Shown: positions 35,055 through 44,046, counted from the stretch's first letter. The stretch is 64,000 bases of DNA from UBA1672 sp050633505 (GCA_050633505.1 JBOEGQ010000004.1:605446-669445), one strand, 5' to 3'. The notes: generated by a model not told the origin, from the letters alone. Translations and numbers: made by a program.

Positions 35055-35134
35055 GAAATAAAAACAAGAGCCATGCTACCGATAATCATACACGGTATTT
35101 TCTTACCACTCTTAAACAATCTAATGAGGAAACC

Positions 35135-35716
35135 ATGGCAAAAGTCGGTGCGCAAAGAGCTGCTGTTTTAACTGGGAAGTCAAAATCAACTATTCAGCGT
35201 GCAATGAATAGTGGCAAACTATCATTTCAGCTAGATCAAAACGGACGTCGCGTTATAGATGTATCTGAACTGGAACGTGTCTTCGGAATAAAGAAACAAA
35301 CTGAAAGCGCCGCCCCCGCACCAGAGAAAGTGGAATCGGTTTCCTCCGCTGTTGAAAAAGAGCGCATGGAGATGGAAATCAAAATGCTAAAGCAGCAGGT
35401 CGACACTTCTAATGAAATTATTGACGACCTGAAAGATCAGCGTGATAAATGGGAACGACAAGCCTCTCAGGTTCTGATCACCAGCCAATACTCTCAAAAA
35501 CAAGCAGAAGAGCTTCGCGCACAGATCAAAGAACGTGAAGAACGTGCAAGACAACGTCGCTTACAAAATGCAAAAATGCAACAAGCACAAGCAGAAAGCA
35601 AGTCCTCTACTCCACAACGTGAGCTAAGCAAAAAAGTAAAAAAGCTTGAGGCGCAGAACGAAAATGTGACAGAGCAAACATCTGTTTTTAGCTTTTGGAA
35701 AAAAGCAAAAGGATAA
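35135..35716 (+). CDS. Probable DNA-binding protein with N-terminal helix-turn-helix and coiled coil
   Basis: The 193-residue basic protein has residues 1-55 that read like a small winged or MerR-like helix-turn-helix (AAVLTGKSKSTIQRAMNSGK, then RRVIDVSELERVFG). Residues 70-150 form a coiled coil (EKERMEMEIKMLKQQVDTSN) rich in Arg, Gln and Glu. The end FSFWKKAKG is aromatic and basic. Similar N-termini occur in plasmid- and phage-associated regulators, so a mobile origin is possible, but no mobile genes are nearby. The ribosome site is GAGG. The target is unknown. Confidence 0.65.
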   Translation: MAKVGAQRAAVLTGKSKSTIQRAMNSGKLSFQLDQNGRRVIDVSELERVFGIKKQTESAAPAPEKVESVSSAVEKERMEMEIKMLKQQVDTSNEIIDDLKDQRDKWERQASQVLITSQYSQKQAEELRAQIKEREERARQRRLQNAKMQQAQAESKSSTPQRELSKKVKKLEAQNENVTEQTSVFSFWKKAKG

Positions 35717-35808
35717 GATCCCAGCTCAGGAATCTAAAAACATTTATTCTGGCATACTGAATTTCTTGCGTGTATGATAGAGAGACAATCATATAGGGAA
35801 GTTATCTT

Positions 35809-36639
35809 ATGCGTATCTGGCTTATTTCATCGCTATTCCTTTTTGCGTTTTGCATTTCGTCACCTACACTCTATGCACAAGACAGTGTAGAACCTGCGGA
35901 AACGGAAATGCCAATACCGGACCTTCCGGAAGAAACCAGCCTACCTTCAGATGCATTGCCTGATGCGAGTGACACTGCGGAAAAAACAGCAAAACCGAAA
36001 AACGTTTATGCGCGTGCAACATACGAACAAATTGGCGAAGCAGAACGTTTTTATAAAAAGTGCACAACAAATGATGAAATGAAAAACCGTAAAGATTGTA
36101 AGTGTGCCGCCGCCGCCTACCTTGAGGCACGGATTATATTGGGTAAAGATGCAAAAATTGATGAAATCATGAAAATCAACCGGAATAAATGCCTGAAAAA
36201 CAAGGATGACGCCATTCCCGAGAACGCCCCAGATATAGAGGTAACAGAGGCTCAATTCAAAGAGGCCGAAGAAGTTTACGCGTTTTGTAAAACAAACGAA
36301 CGGTATCAAAAACGCTTTAAATGTGATTGTTTTGCGGCACGTTTTCTAGATGAACGCATCAAAAAAGGCCCTATGGTAGACAGAGATACTATTATGAACA
36401 GCCTGAGAAGCGAATGTCGTAATATTGTTGAACAGACCGGGGCGGCATACTCCTCATGTATGAGCCGTCCAATGCTTATGAATTTAAGAGGCATTGAACT
36501 GAAAGATTTTTGCGAGTGTTATGCCCGTGAATGGGGACGTATATATGAGGCGTATGATAGAACAATTAACATGAGCGCCGAAGACAGAATAGCGCGAAAC
36601 GCAAGATCCGCGTGTATGGATCCGGGAATGTATCAGTAA
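35809..36639 (+). CDS. Exported protein with three Cys repeats
   Basis: The 276-residue protein has a Sec signal peptide (1-23, WLISSLFLFAFCISS, ending YAQ). A Pro/Glu/Asp-rich disordered stretch (25-65) is followed by three copies of one unit with cysteines at 85, 97, 99, 128; 160, 172, 174, 203; and 217, 235, 237, 269. The first two copies have identical spacing (C-x11-C-x-C-x28-C). Each copy has a CxC pair followed by an aromatic/acidic helix (YLEAR, FLDER, YAREW). Twelve cysteines suggest six disulfides in the periplasm. No named family is recognised. Confidence 0.75.
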   Translation: MRIWLISSLFLFAFCISSPTLYAQDSVEPAETEMPIPDLPEETSLPSDALPDASDTAEKTAKPKNVYARATYEQIGEAERFYKKCTTNDEMKNRKDCKCAAAAYLEARIILGKDAKIDEIMKINRNKCLKNKDDAIPENAPDIEVTEAQFKEAEEVYAFCKTNERYQKRFKCDCFAARFLDERIKKGPMVDRDTIMNSLRSECRNIVEQTGAAYSSCMSRPMLMNLRGIELKDFCECYAREWGRIYEAYDRTINMSAEDRIARNARSACMDPGMYQ

Positions 36640-36646
36640 CAGTCAA

Positions 36647-38266
36647 TCATCCGTATTTTAGGATTTCCTGAAGGTGAGCCTGACATAACGGTAATATTGA
36701 GGATGCATAAAAGCCACACACATCTGCTATGCCCTGATCTTCACTATTTGCTATCTTAGACGCCATTTCTAATAGAAAATATCCATATACAGATGAGAAG
36801 GCCGAAAGATACGGTGTAGAAAGCCATGCTAAATCATCCCTTTTCTTTTGCGATGCTAAGGATAACAGCTTATCAGTTGCCTCTTTCAGATCTGATAGGA
36901 TAACGTCATCAACAGCCCCCTTCATCTCATCAATAAAAGAGAATGCAACCTTCCCACCATCAATCGCGATTTTGCGAAACACGAAATCTGCGGCTTGAAT
37001 ACCGTTTGTACCTTCATAAATTGGTAGAATTCGGGCATCACGATAGAACTGTGCCGCGCCGCTCTCCTCAATAAAGCCCATACCACCCCAGACCTGAATA
37101 GCTTCTGAGGTGACATGAACCGCCATATCGGTACACCAACCTTTTACAATGGGGGTAAGAAAAGCCACCCGCGCACGCGCATCGACATCACCCGCCAATT
37201 CGCGATCCAATTCTATTGCTGCGCCATACGCCATCAAACGTCCGGCGGTAATACGCGCCTTCATATCCAAAAGCATTCGCCGCACATCCGCATGCTGTGA
37301 AATTGTAACGCGTTGTCCCGTTTCAAACGACTTGCCCTGCACACGTTCCTCCGCATAGGATAACGCATGTTGATAAGCGGCCTGTGCAATGGCAACCCCT
37401 TGCAAGCCAACACAAAGGCGCGCATTATTCATCATGGTAAACATATATTTCAATCCCATATGCTCTCCACCAACCAAATACCCCGTCGCACCATCAAATT
37501 CCATTGTGCAAGTTGGTGAGGAATGTATGCCTAATTTATGTTCAAGTCCAATACAGGCCACTGCGTTACGCGTACCATCGTCTAGAATCTTTGGAACAAT
37601 AAACAGGGATATCCCCTTAACATCTTCCGGTGCATCAACAGTACGCGCCAAAACAAGGTGAATGATATTTTCGGCCATGTCATGCTCACCATATGTGATA
37701 AAAATCTTTTGTCCTGATATCTCATAGGTTCCGTCACTTTTCTTCTCCGCCTTACTACGCAAAAGCCCCAGATCGGAACCTGCCTGCGCCTCAGTCAGGT
37801 TCATCGTCCCCGTCCATTCACCGGAAATTAGCTTCGGCAGATACGTAGATTTTTGCTGATCTGAGCCATGTGTCGCAATCGCCTCAATAGCCCCTTGATT
37901 AAGTAACGGGCATAAACCAAAGGACATATTTGCGCCTTGCCACATTTCCTGCACCGGAAATGCAATCGCCCATGGCAGGCCTTGCCCGCCATATTCAGGA
38001 GAGAATGGAACAGAATTCCACCCGCCCTCACAATAGGTCTGATATGCATCTTTAAAGCCTTCTGCCGTTTTAACCGCACCGTTATCAAGAACAGCCCCAA
38101 TTTCATCACCAGCCTTATTTAATGGTGCCAAAACATCCGAGGCCAGCTTCGCCGCCTCATCCAAAATCGCCTCTCCTGTCTCACGATCAAGATCCTCATG
38201 TGAGAAACCAAGCGCATCATAAAGGGCAAAAATCATTTCAGAAACAGGTGGGGAATAAGAGCTCAT
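36647..38266 (-). CDS. Acyl-CoA dehydrogenase
   Basis: This FAD enzyme dehydrogenates acyl-CoA in beta-oxidation or a related pathway. The 539 residues include the FAD/substrate segments TGTMNLTEAQAGSDLG and FITYGEHDM, EHKLGIHSSPTC and the catalytic glutamate region RILPIYEGTNGIQA. The long N-terminal segment and length place it with the long-chain or DmdC-like (3-methylmercaptopropionyl-CoA) dehydrogenases, which usually have about 590 residues, so the C-terminal region is a little short. Substrate cannot be told from sequence alone. The start has AAGGAAA upstream. Minus strand, convergent with the Cys-repeat gene. Confidence 0.88.
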   Translation of the reverse strand: MSSYSPPVSEMIFALYDALGFSHEDLDRETGEAILDEAAKLASDVLAPLNKAGDEIGAVLDNGAVKTAEGFKDAYQTYCEGGWNSVPFSPEYGGQGLPWAIAFPVQEMWQGANMSFGLCPLLNQGAIEAIATHGSDQQKSTYLPKLISGEWTGTMNLTEAQAGSDLGLLRSKAEKKSDGTYEISGQKIFITYGEHDMAENIIHLVLARTVDAPEDVKGISLFIVPKILDDGTRNAVACIGLEHKLGIHSSPTCTMEFDGATGYLVGGEHMGLKYMFTMMNNARLCVGLQGVAIAQAAYQHALSYAEERVQGKSFETGQRVTISQHADVRRMLLDMKARITAGRLMAYGAAIELDRELAGDVDARARVAFLTPIVKGWCTDMAVHVTSEAIQVWGGMGFIEESGAAQFYRDARILPIYEGTNGIQAADFVFRKIAIDGGKVAFSFIDEMKGAVDDVILSDLKEATDKLLSLASQKKRDDLAWLSTPYLSAFSSVYGYFLLEMASKIANSEDQGIADVCGFYASSILPLCQAHLQEILKYG

Positions 38267-38297
38267 CTATTTTCCTTATGGTTAATAATTTAAGGGG

Positions 38298-38831
38298 TTA
38301 AAAGGACACTCCCATACTGACCAAAACGACAGTAATAAGAATGATAAAGACAAAAACAGCCAGTGCGATCCATATATAGCTTGCCACGATTGCAGCCATC
38401 CCAAAACAAATCGCCGTTGTCGCGATATAACGCTGATCTTTTCGTAGCAATCCAAATGCCCCCTGAATAATTCCGATAAGAGCAATTGTAATCACCACGA
38501 CGGGCCAATAATCGGTCCAATGCATTGGGGCCTCTTGCGTACTACTCTCAACATCCTCTGTCGCTTGTACATCCGTGGCATCCGCGCCTTCAACATTGGC
38601 ATCTTCCGCGAATATGAAATCAAACGAGAAAATACTGTCATAGATAGAGCCTGCCTTCTCGACTGAAACTTCTTCTAATACAGGCTCAGGCGGGGCAAAA
38701 TTCTCATTTATCCACGGTGTAAAGACAGCCAAAGAAAATGCGAACAAAGACATGATCAGACCAATCAATGCAAAATTATGCCCCTGATCCAACATATCCT
38801 TTGTTGTTTTAGTATCTGTTATATCAGTCAA
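38298..38831 (-). CDS. Unknown membrane protein with four hydrophobic segments
   Basis: The 177 residues have segment 1 at about 20-40 (FALIGLIMSLFAFSLAVF), an acidic outer loop of about 65 residues (VEGADATDVQATEDVE), and three more segments at about 110-175 (VVVITIALIGIIQGAFGL, IATTAICFGMAAIVASYIWI, ALAVFVFIILITVVLV). There are no catalytic motifs. It is upstream of the acyl-CoA dehydrogenase gene on the same strand, with a 31-base gap. Function unknown. Confidence 0.65.
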   Translation of the reverse strand: MTDITDTKTTKDMLDQGHNFALIGLIMSLFAFSLAVFTPWINENFAPPEPVLEEVSVEKAGSIYDSIFSFDFIFAEDANVEGADATDVQATEDVESSTQEAPMHWTDYWPVVVITIALIGIIQGAFGLLRKDQRYIATTAICFGMAAIVASYIWIALAVFVFIILITVVLVSMGVSF

Positions 38832-38939
38832 TATCGCCTCTATTATGCTCTAACCCCATATTCAAAACCGTTTTGGCATGCCTATTGCAATAACTTATTC
38901 TGATTATATTAATTTTTGAAACCAGAGTAATACTATACC

Positions 38940-39863
38940 ATGAATCAATCACAAAATTCATTACAAATCAAAACATTAGAGAGCTATACCACGCGTGCAC
39001 CGCAACAGGTTCTACAGGCAATACAGCGCGCAAGTGATACATCAGGGGTTGATTTTTCCTATCTTGTGCAACAAGCCGCAGCAGAAAGTAACTTTGATAC
39101 CGACGCAAAAGCAAAAACCAGCTCTGCAACCGGCCTATACCAATTTATCGACAGCACATGGCTTTCTATGGTTGAGCGTTATGGCAATGATTATGGTATT
39201 GATACAGCGGAATTAAATAAATCAGAGGTTCTTGCCTTAAGAAACGATGCTGAAAAAGCATCTTTTATGGCCGCCGCATTCGCCTCAGAAAATGAAACAT
39301 TCCTAAATACGCATTGGGGCGGTGATATTGGCGCAACAGAGCTATACTTTGCACATTTTATGGGTGCGGGTGGCGCAACATCGTTCCTAAAGGCACGCGA
39401 TGAAACACCCCTTACGCAAGCTGCAGATTTATTCCCCAAAGCCGCAAGCGCAAACAGGAATGTCTTTTATGACCCCGAGACAGGTAAGGCACGAACAATT
39501 GAAGAGGTTTACCAATTCTTCGATAAAAAATTTCAAATTCAAGGCACGGAAGAAAACAGCAAGCCTGATACTCAAGTTGCTCAAAATAACAACGCAGAAA
39601 CCATGCAGTATACGGCTTATAATGCCCTATTCCGCCCCAACACAGACAGCCCAATTATGCAACGTGCACAACAAATGCGCGCCGCAGAATCGCTGTACCA
39701 GTCAGAGGATAGTACATTATCGGCTCTTTACACCCTAGAGCGCGTTGATGGCTTCCAAACACAAAATTCTCTCTTCACCGGTTTATTAGCAAGCCCAATT
39801 GACCTTTTACTTCTGACTCAGGACGTGACAAATACAGCACGCTCGTCTAAAGATGAGGCATGA
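38940..39863 (+). CDS. Lytic transglycosylase-like (SLT domain) protein
   Basis: The 307-residue protein has an SLT goose-lysozyme-like domain at about 20-140. The catalytic glutamate is probably Glu49 (QQAAAESNFDTDAKAKTSS), followed by ATGLYQFIDSTW. It would cleave peptidoglycan with 1,6-anhydro product formation. There is no clear signal peptide, which is unusual unless it is exported by another route, for example with a flagellar or secretion machine. The C-terminal half is low-complexity, Gln/Asn-rich. It overlaps the next gene by 4 bases (ATGA). Confidence 0.8.
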   Translation: MNQSQNSLQIKTLESYTTRAPQQVLQAIQRASDTSGVDFSYLVQQAAAESNFDTDAKAKTSSATGLYQFIDSTWLSMVERYGNDYGIDTAELNKSEVLALRNDAEKASFMAAAFASENETFLNTHWGGDIGATELYFAHFMGAGGATSFLKARDETPLTQAADLFPKAASANRNVFYDPETGKARTIEEVYQFFDKKFQIQGTEENSKPDTQVAQNNNAETMQYTAYNALFRPNTDSPIMQRAQQMRAAESLYQSEDSTLSALYTLERVDGFQTQNSLFTGLLASPIDLLLLTQDVTNTARSSKDEA

Positions 39864-40606
39864 GTATAAATAACCCCATTCATGTCCTAAATAAGCGCGT
39901 GATTCTTTATCAGGCGCAAGATGGTTTTCGCACATCACTGGATAGTGTCATGCTCGCCGCGGCATGCCCGGCACAAGAAGGTGACAGTATTTTAGATCTT
40001 GGCTGTGGTGTCGGCAGTGCAGGAATCTGTGTTCTGGAACGCGTTAAAAATACTTCATTAACCGGTGTAGATATACAAGATGATCATATTGATATTGCAA
40101 AGAAAAATGCAGAAATAAATAATATTACGAATCGAATCGTATTTACATGCGCAGATATACGCGCCTCGAATGAATTTGGCCCGCACAATCACGTTATTTG
40201 CAATCCCCCATATAAAGATGCAGGCGGATATGTTCACTCCCCTTCTGTATCAAAGGCAAGGGCCATGGGGCATTATGATGATGCTCAAAACCTGCAAGAC
40301 TGGATCACATGCGCATGGAACCACATCAAAGGGCAAGGAAGCTTAACCTTAATCCATGAAGCGGGGCGAACGGATACGATTTTACATGCACTCTACAGTT
40401 CAAAAGGCGGGCGGCGCTTCGGTAATGTAGAGATCATTCCCCTCTTCCCTAAATCAGAGATGCCTGCAAAACGCGTTATTGTCCGCGCCTATAAGCATAA
40501 GAAGTCTCCGGCCTCTATCCTCCCCGGATTAATCGTGCACAAAGATAATGGCGATTATAGTGAAGCAGCAGAACAGGTTTTACGCAACGCACATAAGCTT
40601 TACTAG
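39860..40606 (+). CDS. tRNA1(Val) adenine-N6 methyltransferase-like protein
   Basis: The 248-residue SAM-dependent methyltransferase has the SAM motif ILDLGCGVGSAGICVLE, then GVDIQDDHIDIAKKNAE and the catalytic NPPYKDAGGY, typical of the TrmN6/YfiC group that methylates A37 of tRNA. It begins within the stop region of the transglycosylase gene (ATGA overlap) and converges with an acyltransferase gene, whose stop overlaps by 4 bases. YfiC-like assignment rests on motif order; other N6-adenine methyltransferases cannot be excluded. Confidence 0.82.
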   Translation: MSINNPIHVLNKRVILYQAQDGFRTSLDSVMLAAACPAQEGDSILDLGCGVGSAGICVLERVKNTSLTGVDIQDDHIDIAKKNAEINNITNRIVFTCADIRASNEFGPHNHVICNPPYKDAGGYVHSPSVSKARAMGHYDDAQNLQDWITCAWNHIKGQGSLTLIHEAGRTDTILHALYSSKGGRRFGNVEIIPLFPKSEMPAKRVIVRAYKHKKSPASILPGLIVHKDNGDYSEAAEQVLRNAHKLY

Positions 40607-41772
40607 CCTTGCGCCGTATAACCGGCAAAACGATCCTTTAGCTTAAGAATTGGGCGCTCAAATAAATAGTAGCTGGCAATAGCCAAGAGGATGGAGGCTC
40701 CGCCCCCCACAACCAATACAAATACGTGGCTCGGCAGATATCCCCATTGTTCACCACGTAAAAAATATCCGGACACAAAACTCATAACGGGCCAATGGAA
40801 TATATACACCCCGTAACTAACTGTCCCTATACCAGTTAAGAATTTCACCTCACATAATGATTTAAACCATGTCTGCTTGTCTGAAGAAACAACATATGTA
40901 ATCAAAAACATATAAAACACCGATAATAAGAATAATAAGTATCTGGTGTTCATATAAGAAATATTTTCACTCGACGCGGAAAACACGAGAACAAGAAAAA
41001 TAATCACACCGCCTAAAATAGGCAAAATTTTCACCGCCATTTGTGACAGAATTTTGAATTCTTCTTCACACTTACAAAATAAGCATGCCAGTAAAGCCCC
41101 TAATAAGAGGCCATCCAGACGCGTTAACGTAAAGGTATACGCAACAAACCAGCCCTCATACAAGAAACCCATACAATATCGTGCAAAAGCAGAAAGCAAA
41201 GATGCAAATAGCGCGACAACAATGCACGTTTTTATCGAATACCTGCGGTACAGAAACAAGAAGCAAACCGGCCAGACCAGATAAAACTGTTCTTCAACAG
41301 CTAATGACCAGAAATGGTGGAACAATACGTAAGAATTCTTATTATAGAGTTCACTGTTCTGATTAAAGAGAATGGCAATATTCTCTACATAAAATATGTA
41401 ATACCACATCCCCGCGTCGAAATCGAAACCCGAAACATTACCACCCGACAACACCAATAATAAATATATCGCAAGATAATATAGTGGGAAGATCCTTAAA
41501 GATCTCCGGATATAGAATTTTCTTAAGCACTTCGGATCATCAGATGTATCGATGAGGATCGAGGTAATTAAAAACCCCGATAAAACAAAGAACAACGTGA
41601 CCCCGGATGAACCAAGAACAGTAAATGATGCATAAAGACTATCATTCCATCGATCGGAATAATACGCTAACGAGGTGGACGCATGCCGCCACATGACCAA
41701 CAAAACAGCAATACCACGCAACCCATCAAGCGCAGCATAATGTTTGCGGACAACAGCTGTATCACTTGACAT
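40603..41772 (-). CDS. Acyltransferase 3 family (OafA-like) membrane protein
   Basis: The 389-residue protein has about ten hydrophobic segments. The family opening is YAALDGLRGIAVLLVMWRH, with the catalytic histidine in WRHAS, followed by FFVLSGFLITSIL and the RRSLRIFPLYYLAIY motif. It transfers acyl groups to surface sugars such as O-antigen or exopolysaccharide. Its start overlaps the glyS stop by 11 bases, so it is read with the tRNA ligase, an unexpected pairing. The sugar substrate is unknown. Confidence 0.9.
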   Translation of the reverse strand: MSSDTAVVRKHYAALDGLRGIAVLLVMWRHASTSLAYYSDRWNDSLYASFTVLGSSGVTLFFVLSGFLITSILIDTSDDPKCLRKFYIRRSLRIFPLYYLAIYLLLVLSGGNVSGFDFDAGMWYYIFYVENIAILFNQNSELYNKNSYVLFHHFWSLAVEEQFYLVWPVCFLFLYRRYSIKTCIVVALFASLLSAFARYCMGFLYEGWFVAYTFTLTRLDGLLLGALLACLFCKCEEEFKILSQMAVKILPILGGVIIFLVLVFSASSENISYMNTRYLLFLLSVFYMFLITYVVSSDKQTWFKSLCEVKFLTGIGTVSYGVYIFHWPVMSFVSGYFLRGEQWGYLPSHVFVLVVGGGASILLAIASYYLFERPILKLKDRFAGYTAQG

Positions 41773-43246
41773 TAATTTTCTCTCGCAAGAAATCTTTCAC
41801 CTTATCCATGTGGATGCGCTCTTGTGCCATTGTGTTACGGTCACGTACAGTCACCGTCTGATCTGAAAGCGTATCATTATCAACTGTGAAACAATAAGGC
41901 GTTCCGATTTCATCCTGACGCGCATAGCGCTTACCGATATTTTGCTTAATGTCCAGATCGACTGCAAATTCTTCACGTAAATCAAGGTAAAGCTTTTGCG
42001 CCGTTGGCACGTGCTCATCCTTCGCCGTTAAAGGTAGTATCGCAGCCTTTTTAGGTGCCATAGACGGGTGGAAATCTAAAAATACACCACTAGGGCGGTT
42101 TTCATCTACCGTGTATGCCTGACAGATCAAAGCCAATACACCACGTGTCAAACCGGTGGATGGCTCAATCACATGTGGTAAGAAACGCTTGTTTTCTGCC
42201 TGATCAAAATAGTCCAACTTTTGTCCGGAATATTCCTGATGCTTGGTCAAATCATAACATCCACGATGTGCAATCCCTTCCAACTCATCAAAACCAGGAG
42301 CGGCAAACGGGAAACGGTATTCAACATCAATTGTACGACTGGAATAATGCGCCAGATCATCTTTCGGCACATCGAGGAAATAAAGCTCCGACTTTGGAAT
42401 ACCCAAAGACAGCCAGAAATTCGTACGTTGCTCAACCCAGAAGTCAAACCACATCGGAACATCTTCTTCCGAGCAAAACCACTCCAGCTCCATTTGTTCA
42501 AATTCACGACTACGGAAAACAAAGTTACGCGGTGTAACCTCATTACGAAACGCCTTACCAACTTGTGCTATTCCAAAAGGAACCTTTACACGTGACGAAT
42601 CGACAACATTCTTAAAGTTCAGGAAAATACCTGCACATGTCTCCGGACGAAGATACGCCTTATTATCATCCCCTGCCGCAGCACCAACATATGTATGGAA
42701 CATCATGTTAAATTGACGGGGCTCCGTCAGAGTGCCTGCCTTTTTAACATCGGGGCCGATAATTTTATCAAATAAAGAAACATCAACCTGATCCAATGTC
42801 TCAATTTCAAAATCAGCAACAGCTTTCCCTTTTGCCAATTTACCCAAACGTTTTTCAATTTCCGAATCGTCCGCATCCTTATCAAAGGCAATCAACGCAC
42901 CGTCCCCATCTTTAGGGATATATACGCGAACATGATCCGCGCGGTAACGTTTTTTCGATTCTTTACAGTCAACCATCGGATCATTAAATCCACCAACATG
43001 CCCTGATGCCTCCCAGCTTTTAGGGTTTTGGATGATTGAGCTGTCAACTCCGACAATAGATATAGGCGTACCATCGGGGCCAATTGGCGGTGTAATCACC
43101 ATATCTTTCCACCAACGGTCACGTAGATTATTCTTTAACTCAACCCCCAAAGGCCCATAGTCCCAAAAGCCATTAATCCCGCCATAAATGTCGGATGCAG
43201 CAAAAATAAACCCGCGACGTTTACAAAGGGCAACAATATCTTTCAT
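41762..43246 (-). CDS. glyS: Glycyl-tRNA synthetase, single-chain (homodimeric) type
   Basis: This class II synthetase joins glycine to tRNA-Gly. The 494-residue chain is the archaeal/eukaryote/Gram-positive-like alpha-2 enzyme, not the GlyQ/GlyS heterotetramer of most Proteobacteria. Signature segments are RRGFIFAASDIYGGINGFWDYGPLG, the RPETCAGIF and FGIAQVGKAFRNEVTPRNFVFR motifs, EFEQMELEWF and the C-terminal anticodon domain (IGKRYARQDEIGTPYC). It shares a transcript with the acyltransferase. No separate glyQ is in the window. Confidence 0.93.
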   Translation of the reverse strand: MKDIVALCKRRGFIFAASDIYGGINGFWDYGPLGVELKNNLRDRWWKDMVITPPIGPDGTPISIVGVDSSIIQNPKSWEASGHVGGFNDPMVDCKESKKRYRADHVRVYIPKDGDGALIAFDKDADDSEIEKRLGKLAKGKAVADFEIETLDQVDVSLFDKIIGPDVKKAGTLTEPRQFNMMFHTYVGAAAGDDNKAYLRPETCAGIFLNFKNVVDSSRVKVPFGIAQVGKAFRNEVTPRNFVFRSREFEQMELEWFCSEEDVPMWFDFWVEQRTNFWLSLGIPKSELYFLDVPKDDLAHYSSRTIDVEYRFPFAAPGFDELEGIAHRGCYDLTKHQEYSGQKLDYFDQAENKRFLPHVIEPSTGLTRGVLALICQAYTVDENRPSGVFLDFHPSMAPKKAAILPLTAKDEHVPTAQKLYLDLREEFAVDLDIKQNIGKRYARQDEIGTPYCFTVDNDTLSDQTVTVRDRNTMAQERIHMDKVKDFLREKINVK

Positions 43247-43602
43247 CTTAAAACTTTCTGTATTTCTTACTTTTTACTTTATATGCGCTTTTTTTCGCAT
43301 TTTTTCAACAGGGGCATAATGCATCCAAAACCTGCAGAAAACAAGGGATGAGATCATCTTTTCACTATATGAATATAAAAAAAAATTATTTACCCAATAC
43401 CGAAACCATAAAAACCAATATCGAAATTAACAAGTAAAAAATAAGAAATAATATGCATTTTACTTCAAGGTTACCATACATCGACCGCAGTTACTTATAG
43501 CAATTACTTAAGAAAACGCTTTTTTAACACTTGTTTTTTACATGTTTTTTTCTTGATTTTATTTAATCAATCATATATCTTTAAATCATAGAGGAAAGAC
43601 AA
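43247..43602. other. 356-base A+T-rich gap between glyS and a small gene
   Basis: The stretch holds an ATGCG/CGCAT hairpin with a T-run on the plus strand (43283-43305) with no plus-strand gene before it, many A or T homopolymers, and the likely promoter of the small gene at 43603 (TTGATT, 17 bases, TATCTT). Nothing else is recognised. Confidence 0.4.
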
Positions 43603-43875
43603 ATGGCATTAAACAGTTCAATTGCAGGTACACAGTCAGGAGCGGTTCTTAAGAACGCAACAGATAATCTGACATCTGCAAGACAGTCTGCCCAAACACG
43701 TATGAAGCCAGGCGAACAAGCCGATGCAATACCTGATGATAAGTCAGGTGATATATCAAATGTGTTTAGGAAAGAATCTGCGCCGTCTAAAGCCAAGTCC
43801 AGACTTCAGAGATTCTTTGAGAATCTTCAAAATGCCGCGAATGACCCGATATATGCAGAAGAGTATGTATGTTAG
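43603..43875 (+). CDS. Unknown small protein upstream of a structured RNA region
   Basis: The 90-residue protein starts after a good AGAGGAAAG site. It is hydrophilic, rich in Ser, Ala, Lys and Asp, predicted mostly disordered up to about residue 60, then a basic helix (KAKSRLQRFFENLQNAAND). It has one cysteine at the very end (EEYVC). The coding DNA holds a perfect hairpin (AGATTCT/AGAATCT, 43810-43826). Immediately after the stop comes a chain of hairpins and a terminator. Function unknown; the gene may mainly produce the RNA. Confidence 0.6.
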   Translation: MALNSSIAGTQSGAVLKNATDNLTSARQSAQTRMKPGEQADAIPDDKSGDISNVFRKESAPSKAKSRLQRFFENLQNAANDPIYAEEYVC

Positions 43876-44046
43876 TCCGCTAAAGATAAGAATTTAGGCG
43901 AAAGCCGAAAAATAAGAAGAAGGAAAAACCTTCAACTATATAAAAAGAACCGAAAAGGTTCATATGAAAACAAGGCAAGTATGGAAACGTAGCCTTTGAG
44001 ATTGGGGTAAAAAGACGACCGAGTGATTAACATTCGGCGTCTTTTT
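43876..44046 (+). ncRNA. Candidate structured 3' RNA, chain of hairpins
   Basis: Four short stems with A-rich loops follow one another without coding potential: GGC-GAAA-GCC (43897-43906), GAAGG-AAAAA-CCTTC (43919-43933), GAACC-GAAAA-GGTTC (43947-43961) and AAGGC...GCCTT (43972-43996). The chain ends in a strong terminator (44009-44046). It is either a 3' UTR that is processed into a small RNA or an independent sRNA. No known family is recognised. Confidence 0.45.
44009..44046. terminator. Strong bidirectional terminator
   Basis: AAAAAGACG(A)CCGA pairs with TCGGCGTCTTTTT around an 11-base loop, one bulge, followed by TTTTTCATTTTT on the plus strand; the minus strand also gains a T-run. It separates the small gene and RNA from the protease gene. 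Confidence 0.88.

Noticed and set aside
43283..43305. ATGCG/CGCAT stem with T-run as a plus-strand terminator
   Set aside because: No plus-strand gene precedes it and the loop itself is a T homopolymer; probably chance in A+T-rich sequence.
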